Positions 51,832 to 61,768 of a stretch of 64,000 bases of DNA are shown here, piece after piece (the first letter of the stretch is position 1; each line of letters opens with the position of its first letter). The translations under genes were made by a program, and so were the position numbers. This stretch comes from Pectinophora gossypiella (taxonomy: Eukaryota > Arthropoda > Insecta > Lepidoptera > Gelechiidae): assembly GCF_024362695.1 (NCBI RefSeq), contig NW_026063246.1, positions 682,001 through 746,000 on the forward strand, in the 5' to 3' direction. The notes beneath the pieces were generated by a model. It made no database searches, was not told the origin of the DNA, and saw nothing but the letters and a program-made list of their open reading frames with translations.

Positions 51832-52189
51832 TTAAATATTTTATTCCTACTTCGTCCCATTTTGTATTCCTTATACGGCCCATGTTTTTTTTATATGCCA
51901 AACTTACTATATTGTACAATCAGCAAAAAAGGATTACCTATTATTTTAAATATTACTCGTATTATTTTATTATAATAAAACTCATTAACCGCTCTTAGCG
52001 AGAAAGTTGTGACGTCTCTGGCATATATTTAAAGAAAAGGCAGGTAAAAAATAACCACGTCCCTTTTTTATTGCATCCTTTGTTTGTCTGCTTGTATTGA
52101 CTATTTGGCCAATAGCATTGCTTTTCGTTATCTGCAAAACGGGCCTTATGCGGTAGCTGTCCCGTGCAGAGTGCTTTCAACTCATTCGT
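51832..52189. promoter_or_regulatory. Upstream region of the FLYWCH/MULE gene
   Basis: 51832-51900 continues the 'tcgtccca' sequence interrupted by the DIRS element. 51900-52189 is AT-rich with a CCAAT box, 'ttggccaatagc' (about 52107), some 100 bp before the likely 5' exon. No clear TATA at a fixed distance. The minus-strand frame 51995-52192 is not supported. Confidence 0.4.
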
Positions 52190-54215
52190 CACCTGGCTAA
52201 AGTTGTGTAAAGTGAGATTAAAAATTCGTCTAGTTTGCCATAGGTAAGTAACAATATTTTTATCTTATGTATTTTTCACAAATTAGTAGTTAATAACTAA
52301 AATAATTTAAATAATACTAATTGATTATGTTAAGCTAATAATCTTATTTAACTTGTAAATAATATGTATATTATGGGCAACTAAATAACTTGTGATTTAA
52401 TTTGTGCTTTAATGTAAGAGTTGCAAATAAAGAATTAAATATTTTCAGATGTTTTACAATGGAACCAAATCATAGTTTACCATCTACCTCACGGGATACG
52501 ATCTCATTTATAGAATCCAAAAGAGGTGAACCTATTCTATTATATGGTGGTTATGAACACACACAAAAACGAAAGAATAAAAATGGCTCAATAATTTGGA
52601 GATGTGTGAACAGAAAATGCCTCGGTGGCATGGCAACATTGAATAATAGTGTTCAAAAGATTTTAAAGCATAACATCTGCACACCTTGCGAATCAAAAAC
52701 TGAGATTAAAGAGGAATTATATCGCTGCAAGAAAGAAGGAAGAGCTGCGGATGGGAAATCGATTCCATCTATTTTTAATGCTGGTTTAAGAAGATTAAAG
52801 GACAGAGGAATCGACATTGTAGAAAAATTGCCAAACTTATGCAACGTTAAGGGTAGTCTCTACAATGCACGTAACAAATCTCAGCAAATCAAGAAATCTT
52901 CATTCAAAAAACCCTCCGAAGTTCAAATTCCAATAACCTACAAATCTTTTTTATTTTTTGATTATTCTTATAAAAATACAAAAATATTAGCGTTTGCTGA
53001 AGAAGAAAGCAGAAGACGTCTGCACGAGGTGAGACATTATCTAGCGGATGGTACATTTAAATGTGTGGTGAAGCCATTTAAACAATTATATATAATTTAT
53101 GGTGATTTCGGAAGTACCAGTGAAAAACTTCATGTTGTGCCATTAATATATGTACTATTGATGGACAAAAAAGAATCCACATATGAAACTCTGTTCTCTC
53201 TTATAAAAACGCAAATTTCTGATTGGAATCCCATTACATTCAGAACGGATTATGAGAAGGCGGCCATGAATGCTATCCGTAAAATATTTCCAAACGTCAC
53301 ATGCAAAGGTTGTTACTTCCATTTCTCTCAAGCTCTTTGGAAAAGAGCAAAGGCACTCAAATTAAATAAAAAAAGAAATTTCAAGAAGCATATTGCTCTA
53401 TGTTCATCATTAGGATTGCTTCCATCAGAACTCAAAATTGATGGTTGGCTATACATTATGGAGGATTGTCCCAAAACAGAAAATACCGATAAATTTAATG
53501 ATTATTTTGTGACAGCTTGGCTTGATAATGGATATTTCAATGGGAAATGGGATTTTTACGGCGACACATACAGAACGAATAACCCAGTAGAAGGTGGTAA
53601 CGCCAGATTAAACAGAACATTTTCTGGAAAGCTAAACATGATTAGTTTTCTGCATACAATTAAAAATGACGCTCAATCTCAAATATTAAGTCAGGGTAGA
53701 CCGCGACATAAAGACCATGTGATGTATGACAAAATCATTAATAATTCTATAGAGGCTATGTTAAATGGTTCTATTACCTTAGGCCATTGTTTGGAAAAAA
53801 TATGCCCGTTTGTATTTTAATTGAAGTGAGTTAGAAGTTGATTTTTATCTATTTATTTGTTTTAACTATTTATCTATCTCTTAGTTTACTATTGATCTAA
53901 TTGTTAATTTATGAATGTTGATTTTTAAAATGCCTGTTTTTTTATGATTTTATAATAATCAGTACGTTTTCGACTTTTCGTTGGTATTTACTTATTGTTG
54001 ATTTTTTAAATTGTATAGTGTTCTTAAAATTTTCAAAGTTATTATTATGATTGTTTTTAAACCTGATTTGTTCATTAAAATCATTTTTTTTAAATATTTT
54101 TAATTGTAAATATTGCCTAATTATTTTTTCTCATAGATCTGACTGTTCTTTATTTAAAATTATTATAACATAACATTTCTGTGATTTTGAATGTGATACT
54201 GAATAATAAAAGTGA
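52190..54215 (+). other. FLYWCH/MULE transcription unit with 5' UTR intron
   Basis: A donor 'ccataggtaagtaac' ends an exon at 52243; an acceptor 'taaatattttcag' ends at 52448, giving a 205-bp intron just before the coding start. A polyadenylation signal AATAAA lies at 54205-54210. The TTAA transposon inserted 30 bp further on (54245). Splice and poly-A signals fit a normal cellular transcript. I found no terminal inverted repeats around the unit. The start of exon 1 is a guess. Confidence 0.55.
52459..53820 (+). CDS. FLYWCH zinc finger plus MULE transposase-domain protein
   Basis: 454 codons from 'MEPNHSLPSTSRDTIS'; this ATG is used because the longer frame crosses the splice acceptor at 52448. 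Residues about 18-75 form a FLYWCH finger ('ILLYGGYEHTQKRKNKN', 'WRCVNRKCLGG', final His-x-x in 'LKHNICTP'). Residues about 200-310 match the MULE transposase fold: 'HYLADGTFKCVVKPFKQLY' (first Asp), 'FRTDYEKAAMNAIRKIFP' (second Asp) and 'CKGCYFHFSQALWKRAK'. The C-terminal 'TNNPVEGGNARLNRTFSGK' is typical of this group and follows the third acidic position. The frame is clean. It could be a domesticated transposase acting as a DNA-binding protein or part of a Mutator-like element. Confidence 0.8.
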   Translation: MEPNHSLPSTSRDTISFIESKRGEPILLYGGYEHTQKRKNKNGSIIWRCVNRKCLGGMATLNNSVQKILKHNICTPCESKTEIKEELYRCKKEGRAADGKSIPSIFNAGLRRLKDRGIDIVEKLPNLCNVKGSLYNARNKSQQIKKSSFKKPSEVQIPITYKSFLFFDYSYKNTKILAFAEEESRRRLHEVRHYLADGTFKCVVKPFKQLYIIYGDFGSTSEKLHVVPLIYVLLMDKKESTYETLFSLIKTQISDWNPITFRTDYEKAAMNAIRKIFPNVTCKGCYFHFSQALWKRAKALKLNKKRNFKKHIALCSSLGLLPSELKIDGWLYIMEDCPKTENTDKFNDYFVTAWLDNGYFNGKWDFYGDTYRTNNPVEGGNARLNRTFSGKLNMISFLHTIKNDAQSQILSQGRPRHKDHVMYDKIINNSIEAMLNGSITLGHCLEKICPFVF

Positions 54216-54244
54216 TTTATATTTTAATGATAAGACTTGTTTTA
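53821..54244. other. 3' UTR and flank of the FLYWCH/MULE gene
   Basis: AT-rich, no coding. Poly-A signal at 54205-54210. It ends at TTAA (54245-54248), the target duplication of the next transposon. Confidence 0.5.
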
Positions 54245-55742
54245 TTAAACGGTTTTATTTAGCTCACCCCGTTTGTTTTATTCTTGGGTCAAATTTAGTA
54301 ATTCAAATTTCACCCTCTTCCTGTCAACCGATTAATCTGAAATTTTGTATACACTTTGGATTTTGGTGACAATACAATTATGTTTATTCATTATCATTAT
54401 AAATCCAAGATGGCGGCCGCTACAAAATGGCGGATAACGTAGGTTTTATCAATCCCATCAATATGGGTATCAAATGAAAGGGCTCAACAAGCAGAATACA
54501 ATATACTAAAAAAAAATTAAATCCAAGATGGCGGCCGCTACAAAATGGCGGATAACGTAGGTTTTATCAATCCTATCAATATGGGTATCAAATGAAAGTG
54601 CTCAACCAGTAGAATACAATGTACTATATAAAATTAAAATCCAAGATGGCGGCCTCTACAAAATGGCGGATAACTTAGGTTTTATCAATCCCATCAACAT
54701 GAGTATCAAATGAAAGGTCTCAACAAGTAGAATACAATTTACTATGCAAAATTAAACGGTTTTATATTTAGCTCACCCCGTTTGTTTTATTTATTCTTGG
54801 GTCAAATTTAGTAATTCAAATTTCACCCTCTTTCTGTCAACCGATTAATCTAAAATTTTGTATACACTTTGGATTTTGGTGACAATACAATTATGTTTAT
54901 TCATTATCATTATAAATCCAAGATGGCGGCCGCTACAAAATGGCGGATAACGTAGGTTTTATCAATCCCATCAATATGAGTATCAAATGAAAGGGCTCAA
55001 CAAGCAGAATACAATATACTCAAAAAATTTAAATCCAAGATGGCGGCCGCTACAAAATGGCGGATAACGTAGGTTTTATCAATCCGTCGGATAACGTAGG
55101 TTTTATCAATCCCATCAATATGGGTATCAAATGAAAGGGCTCAACAAGCAGAATACAATATACTAAAAAAATTTAAATCCAAGATGGCGGCCGCTACAAA
55201 ATGGCGGATAACGTAGGTTTTATCAATCCGTCGGATAACGTAGGTTTTATCAATCCCATCAATATGGGTATCAAATGAAAGGGCTCAACAAGCAGAATAC
55301 AATATACTAAAAAAAAATTAAATCCAAGATGGCGGCCGCTACAAAATGGCGGATAACGTAGGTTTTATCAATCCTATCAATATGGGTATCAAATGAAAGT
55401 GCTCAACCAGTAGAATACAATGTACTATATAAAATTAAAATCCAAGATTGCGGCCTCTACAAAATGGCGGATAACTTAGGTTTTATCAATCCCATCAACA
55501 TGAGTATCAAATGAAAGGTCTCAACAAGTAGAATACAATTTACTATGCAAAATTGAAATCTAAGATGGCCGCCGCTACCAAATGGCTTATAACAATTTTT
55601 TATCAATCCCACCAATATGGGTATCAAATAAAAGGGCTTGACAAGAAGAATACAGTGCACTATACAACCTCAATATTTAAGATGGGCGCAGCCACTAAAT
55701 GGCGTATAATAATAAGATTAAAATTTAGAAATTGAATCTGGG

Positions 55743-56006
55743 ATGACGGCTGAAAGAAGAATGTTGCCTTTAATACTATCATGGGCTTCTACAATACATA
55801 AAATGCAGGGCAGCACTGTGGATCACGCAGTCGTATACTTAGGTGCGAAACTGTTTGAAGAAGGTCAAGCCTACGTGGCTCTTAGTAGAGTAAGATCTTT
55901 GCAGGGACTACGTATAGAGGAGTTGGACTGCAATAAACTAACGGGCACGAAACCTTGCAATAATGAAGCACTAAATGAATTAAACAGAATGCGAAATAAA
56001 AACTAA
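55743..56006 (+). pseudogene. Pif1-like helicase C-terminal fragment, copy B
   Basis: Translation identical to 16923-17186 and 22843-23106: 'TIHKMQGST' and 'YVALSRVRS', 87 residues, ATPase core absent. Upstream codons are minisatellite. Confidence 0.85.
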
Positions 56007-56048
56007 AAACTAGAAAATAAAAATAGGTAAAAAAACTTTTTAAGTTAA

Positions 56049-56828
56049 ACGGTTTTATGTTAAACATTCCTGATGTAACTTTTATTTTATTTAATGTTTT
56101 ATTATATAAGCTGTTGGTGTACCTTTTTTGTAAATAAATAAAATAAAATAACATACATTGCAATGTTTAAGCTAAATGTACTAAAAACCAAAAAATAATA
56201 AAATAGATACAGTCGTGGGAATTATAAACATATGCATAGACTAGACTAAAATAAAACCGTGGGGCACGTCAATGGTCTACAATCGTTGATTAAAATGTTT
56301 GTTTTGTAATGTTACACTATAATTAGGCAGTTGTTCAACCGACAACGATGGACGTGTCATAAGTAGGGCTAGAATGTGGAAACAAGCTAGCAAGCTCGAT
56401 TATAAGCGAGTTTTAGGGTTTCATAGTGGTGAGCGAGTAGTACTTTTATCATATGTTTTGTCGATTAAAGACAAACTACGAGCAGTGAAACGATTCCTCG
56501 CCAGCCAGCAGTGTGAATATCCAACGATAAACTAGTTGAAACATCTCTTTTATTTACATGGAGTGTAAAACTATTGGAATTTCCATGAGCAAGAAAATAG
56601 TAAGTAATTTCCTCACCGTCTGCGGGCCAACTGCCTAACGACGAATTAAACGATTCTTCTATCGCACATTAAGTCGATAATTTGTAGACAATTGACGTGC
56701 CCCACGGTTTTATTTTAGTCTAGTCTATGCATATGTTTATAATTCCCACGACTGTATCTATTTTATTATTTTTTGGTTTTTAGTACATTTAGCTTAAACA
56801 TTGCAATGTATGTTTAACATAAAACCGT
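56049..56828. mobile_element. TTAA-flanked MITE, copy B, with LINE-tail insertion
   Basis: TTAA at 56045-56048 and 56829-56832. Subtracting an 82-bp insert (56068-56149) and its 5-bp duplication 'aacat' (56063-56067 and 56150-56154) leaves exactly 693 bp, as in the other copies. The insert ends in an A-rich tail ('aaataaataaaataaaata'), the sign of a severely 5'-truncated LINE. Orientation is opposite to copies 1 and 2. Confidence 0.85.
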
Positions 56829-56859
56829 TTAACTTAAAAAGTTTTTTTACCTATTTTTT

Positions 56860-57417
56860 GGTATTTAACTTTAAAAAAATAAGTGAGTAAGTATTCTTTT
56901 TTGTTGACTATACCTTTAAAGTACCTACTTATAATTTGGGACGAAGCAAGACTTCGAAAGTGATATGGGACGAACTAAGAATTTTTTGGAATGTGGGACA
57001 AAACTTCAGGACGAACGAGGAATAAACCTTAGTGTCATTCTTGTTTGTTACAGTCGCCGACGTGCCGCCGACTCGGATTGTTCCAATCGGCCGCCGACTC
57101 CTTTTGACGTTGCCGCCAAAGCCGCCGCCCGCTCGAATTTCGTACCTATCGCGGCCGTGCGAGCGCCACGAGTACCAGGCGACCAGGACGCGCTAGGAGA
57201 TTTGTGTAGTGCCAATATTTGAGTGGATTAAGAACAGTGACCTCAATAGTGCTGTGCCGTGTTTTTTACATGCTGGAAATATTAAAATATTTTTTTAACT
57301 GAAATTGAAAAAAATATCAAAAGTGTTTTTTTTTTAATTGAAATTTTTCAGATAAGATCTACATAAGGTATAGTTTTGTCCCCTTTCGGCTTGATACCCC
57401 CCTTCCGTTACACCCTG
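56860..57417. mobile_element. Mariner-like or unknown fragment, copy B
   Basis: Reverse complement of 21519-22079, ending 'cccttccgttacaccctg' next to TA. It contains the GC-rich block and the 'tgggacgaa' words. The 85-codon frame 56965-57222 is identical to the one in copy 2, but its sequence is low-complexity and is not called a gene. Confidence 0.5.
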
Positions 57418-58575
57418 TATAGTACATTGTATTCTACTGGTTGAGCACTTTCATTTGATACCCATTTTGATAGGATTGATAAAACCTACGTTATCCGCCA
57501 TTTTGTAGCGGCCGCCATCTTGGATTTAATTTTTTTTTAGTATATTGTATTCTGCTTGTTGAGCCCTTTCATTTGATACCCATATTGATGGGATTGATAA
57601 AACCTACGTTATCCGACGCATTGATAAAACCTACGTTATCCGCCATTTTGTAGCGGCCGCCATCTTGGATTTAATTTTTTTTAGTATATTGTATTCTGCT
57701 TGTTGAGCCCTTTCATTTGATACCCATATTGATGGGATTGATTAAACCTACGTTATCCGCCATTTTGTAGCGGCCGCCATCTTGGATTTATAATGATAAT
57801 GAATAAACATAATTGTATTGTCACCAAAATCCAAAGTGTATACAAAATTTCAGATTAATCGGTTGACAGGAAGAGGGTGAAATTTGAATTACTAAATTTG
57901 ACCCAAGAATAAATAAAACAAACGGGGTGAGCTAAATATAAAACCGTTTAATTTTGCATAGTAAATTGTATTCTACTTGTTGAGACCTTTCATTTGATAC
58001 CCATGTTGATGGGATTGATAAAACCTAAGTTATCCGCCATTTTGTAGAGGCCGCCATCTTGGATTTTAATTTTGTATAGTACATTGTATTCTACTGGTTG
58101 AGCACTTTCATTTGATACCCATATTGATAGGATTGATAAAACCTACGTTATCCGCCATTTTGTAGCGGCCGCCATCTTGGATTTAATTTTTTTTAGTATA
58201 TTCTATTCTACTTGTTGAGCCCTTTCATTTGATACTCATATTGATGGGATTGATAAAACCTACGTTATCCGCCATTTTGTAGCGGCCGTCATCTTGGATT
58301 TAATTTTTTTTTAGTATTTTGTATTCTGCTTGTTGAGCCCTTTAATTTGATACCCATATTGATGGGATTGATAAAACCTACGTTATCCGCCATTTTGTAG
58401 CGGCCGCCATCTTGGATTTATAATGATAATGAATAAACATAATTGTATTGTCACCAAAATCCAAAGTGTATACAAAATTTCAGATTAATCGGTTGACAGG
58501 AAGAGGGTGAAATTTGAATTACTAAATTTGACCCAAGAATAAAACAAACGGGGTGAGCTAAATAAAACCGTTTAA

Positions 58576-59582
58576 ATAAAAAAAGGAATCCATAACTAAC
58601 ATAATTATCTTAAATCTACTCTTTAGGAACTTTACACTTAAATTAATAACCTATAATACCTATTTATTTAGAGCAATTGAAGCATAACTACCTACTATAT
58701 ATATTTATTTATATCATCATTAAAAAATTCTGTAATATTATAATAACATTTACTAATAAGGAATGTTTTTAGACTATTAGAGAATAAATTAACTTTTTCA
58801 GTACTTTTTATTTTATTCGGTAGATGGTTGTATATTTTTATTAGCATGTGATGGGGACTATTAGATACTAGTTTCATACTTGTTGCCGGTTTTATCAATT
58901 TATATTTGTTGCGATCATTTATTTTTTTACTACTATCCATTGGTGTGTATAAGTCTGGGTTATTTCTAATAAATTTGCATGCCTCGAGTATGTAGATAGA
59001 AGTAAGGGTCAATATTTGGTGTTTTATAAAATAAGATCTGCAAGATACTGTTTGTTCAATGTTAACTAGGATTCGTACACATTTCTTTTGTATTATAAAT
59101 ATGTCTTGTACATCACAGGAGTTACCCCATATTATGATGCCATACGACAATCTTGAATGCGCATACGCGTAATATGCTGCAAGCGCCGTGTTGAAGTCCG
59201 ATGCGCGTTTCAGTTGGTAGAGCGCGTAGGTGAAAGACGACAGCTTGTTTTTTAATCTTTGTATATGTGATTTCCACGTCATATTCATATCGAGATCTAT
59301 TCCTAATAAAGTTGTATAGTTAACTGATTCTAATATAGTATTATTATGGTTGTAAGATATTTGTAATGATCTTTTTTGTGAAGGTTTAAATTGGATAATT
59401 TTGGTTTTCTTTAGATTCAATTCCAGGTTATGGGTATTTAGCCAAGTTAAAATGGTATTTAAAGTAGTATTTAGTTTATTTTCTAATTCATTATTATCTG
59501 AGCAAGATATTAAGATTGATACATCGTCTGCAAAAATAACACAATCTTCATTGATAACATTGGGAAGAGAATTTATGTAAAT
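58576..59582 (-). pseudogene. LINE reverse transcriptase C-terminal half, inverted copy of 19354-20360
   Basis: Minus strand: 'FADDVSILISCSDNNELEN' near 59530, then an open frame 59420-58695 identical in translation to 19516-20241 ('YTTLLGIDLDMNMTWKSHI', 'SRLSYGIIIWGNSCDVQ'). It is bounded on the right by the MITE fragment and on the left by TTAA of copy B, as in copy 2. RT motifs A and B are absent here. Confidence 0.85.
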
Positions 59583-59935
59583 GGGTCGTTCTTCTTTTTT
59601 ATCGACAATGATCTGTACTTAGTTCTGATAGGTTATATGTTTTAGAATTTTGTTTAATCTTTCCATTGTCCAAAAATATAGGTAATCTTATTATACTCAA
59701 AATACTAGCAAAATACTAATCGGTCCCTTGATTAGTGATTAACTTAGCTTGATTGTTTTTCACAAAATTCTGTGACAGAGTGGTAAATCAAAATGCTGTC
59801 TCCGATGAAAAGGGCCACTCTGTCACAATTTTTTTTTGAATGCCCCTGCAAAGAAAAGTATGTTAACAAAATAAAGAGAAACTCTAAATAGTCCTCTATA
59901 GACACATTTTTATATGATGTTTTAAAATACTTATT
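59583..59935 (-). mobile_element. Truncated MITE (433-bp family)
   Basis: Carries one 27-bp terminal repeat ('gggtcgttcttctttttt' onward) and the internal 'gtgacagagtgg' inverted repeat. It is cut at 59935, where it diverges from 18921-19353 ('aaaatacttatt' then 'cactagag'). This is the edge of the inverted duplication shared with 18990-24431. Confidence 0.8.
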
Positions 59936-60290
59936 CACTAGAGAAGACACACAGACGTATCCGGGCGTGGTGAGTGTGACACATTCTGCATTACTTAAAT
60001 AGACAAACCAACGCACACTAATATAAATATCACAAGGCGTGGGGCTGAGTTCAAGTTAAACTGGACGGAAGGATATTTTGTACGATATCGTCGATTGCCA
60101 CCAGTTTACAAAGATCCCTGATTGGCCAGAGTGGTTGGATTTTTATTGTAAGAGTTCTGCAAGCTTATGATTGCCTGGTAGCTCATAGGGAGTATCAACG
60201 TGGTAAAACAAACGCAGTTGCTTTGATATTGTTTGACGACATCTACTTAATCTCAACGTATACAAACGTACTTATTAAAATACCTATAAA

Positions 60291-61181
60291 ATGAACTCAT
60301 CTATGGAAAAATCTTCGTCTGAGACGGATCTTGCAGCCTTAAGTCAATCAGGCTCGAACATCACGCCACCAAACTTTATCACTAGTCGCCATAAAAGAAG
60401 GAGAGAGGATATAAACTCTAAAGAATTATGTGCTTTTAAGGATGAGATTATGAAGTCCATCACTTCTTTATTCGCTAAGTCAGAGGAAAAAACAAGCCAA
60501 ATAATTACAGAAGGGCTGAAAGAAGTACATATTTCGAATCATAATATAGAAGCTTCTATGGCTATACTAACAGAACAGAATAAGGAACTAAAGGATAAGA
60601 TAGATGCCCTAGAACTGCGTAGGAAGGAGGACAGGGAATATATTAATTTACTAGAAAACAAACTGGAGGACCTGCAGTTATCTTCTCGGAAATCTAACTT
60701 TGAGCTGAAGAATGTCCCAAAAAAAGAAAGTGAGTCAAAGGAAGATTTACTTGAAATGGTATTGCATCTCTCTAAAACTGTAGGCTGTGAAGTCACTAGA
60801 AAGGATATAAAAGATATTTATAGAGTGCGAGGCAAGAAGGATAGTCCCTCAAATACTCCGATCGTGGTGGAAACTGGTTCCACCTTTATTAAAACGGACA
60901 TAATTAAGACCTGCAAAGCGTACAACATCAAGCACAAAACCAAACTCTGTGCGAAGCATCTTGGTTTCCACAAGAATGAAGAAGTTCCAATATATATATC
61001 CGAGAACCTGACCAGCAAAGGTGCGCGGCTTCACTTCCTAGCGAGGGATCTAGTGAAAAGTAACGGATTCAAGTTTTGCTGGACAGCATACGGCAAGATT
61101 TATCTTAGAAAAGATGAAAACTCACCAGTTATCTTAATTAAATCGGAAGCTCAGTGTGCCCAGCTCATGAACTCCCAATGA
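60291..61181 (+). CDS. LINE ORF1 protein (coiled coil, baculovirus FP-like C-terminal)
   Basis: 296 codons, intact. Residues about 40-150 are highly charged and likely coiled coil ('NKELKDKIDALELRRKEDRE', 'NLLENKLEDLQL'). Residues about 150-290 resemble the FP-protein type domain of LINE ORF1s: 'FELKNVPKKESES', 'KDIYRVRGKKDSPSNTPIVV', 'NGFKFCWTAYGKIYLRKDEN'. ORF1 binds LINE RNA as a trimer-type chaperone and is needed for movement. The ORF2 start follows after 289 bp. No frame damage seen. Confidence 0.8.
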   Translation: MNSSMEKSSSETDLAALSQSGSNITPPNFITSRHKRRREDINSKELCAFKDEIMKSITSLFAKSEEKTSQIITEGLKEVHISNHNIEASMAILTEQNKELKDKIDALELRRKEDREYINLLENKLEDLQLSSRKSNFELKNVPKKESESKEDLLEMVLHLSKTVGCEVTRKDIKDIYRVRGKKDSPSNTPIVVETGSTFIKTDIIKTCKAYNIKHKTKLCAKHLGFHKNEEVPIYISENLTSKGARLHFLARDLVKSNGFKFCWTAYGKIYLRKDENSPVILIKSEAQCAQLMNSQ

Positions 61182-61470
61182 CTATTCATGTGCAAAAATT
61201 TCGATATGATTTTCTCTCAAACTCAGAAATTCATATATACCATGTATCTTTTTATTGTGTGTGTATTCTCGAGACTAAACGAACATATTATTTATCCTTC
61301 AAATATGTATTATCTAAAAACCTCTACAGTCTTACTGTATTCATACCTACTCACGTACCACATAACATATTACCTAACAATATCTATCTATTATGACTAT
61401 CCCATAAGTAATTCAGCTCTTATACGTAAAAACATTTGGATCAGGACCTTATCTCACACCTTAACAAACA

Positions 61471-61716
61471 ATGGATAATACTCTCAACGCAATTGCTGAC
61501 ATAGACAATTTATCAATAGCGACTTCATTGCAGTGCGACATAGACAAATTAGATAACTACGTAAAAATTAATGACAATGTTTTAACAATTATTTCACAAA
61601 ATATAAGAAGCGTCTTTACCAACATCGATGATTTACACATATCTTTAGAATCTCTTAACTTTAACCCGGATTTGATCATTCTAACCGAGTGCAGACTTGA
61701 ACAAGATAAGCCCATA

Positions 61717-61717
<1 letters not shown>
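61471..61717 (+). pseudogene. LINE ORF2 N-terminus (endonuclease start), truncated by insertion
   Basis: About 82 codons: 'LTIISQNIRSVFTNIDDLHI' holds the first endonuclease motif (conserved Asn) and 'PDLIILTECRLEQDK' the catalytic Glu. The frame then runs into a poly-T tract (61718-61767) that is the poly-A tail of the minus-strand Jockey LINE. Confidence 0.8.

Positions 61718-61768
<51 letters not shown>

Larger units (their letters stand above)
54249..58571. mobile_element. TTAA-flanked transposon with long minisatellite inverted repeats, copy B (complete)
   Basis: 4323 bp between TTAA at 54245-54248 and 58572-58575. Both ends read inward 'acggttttatttagctcacc'. Left arm 54249-55740, right arm 57418-58571, both of ~118-bp units with internal caps; in the left arm a 'gtcggataacgtagg' partial duplication occurs twice (about 55085 and 55230). 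Inside: Pif1 fragment, 693-bp MITE (with a nested LINE tail) and the mariner-like fragment. This is copy 2 (20365-27178) inverted, without the Helitron. No transposase, so it moves in trans, if at all. Confidence 0.85.
59936..61717 (+). mobile_element. LINE 5' part: 5' UTR, ORF1 and start of ORF2
   Basis: 59936-60290 looks like a 5' UTR (GC-richer, no frame). ORF1 is 60291-61181 and ORF2 begins at 61471. ORF2 is cut at 61717 by the poly-A end of an oppositely oriented Jockey LINE. It may belong to the same broad group as the LINE at 18657-20360, but nothing in the window joins them. Confidence 0.75.
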
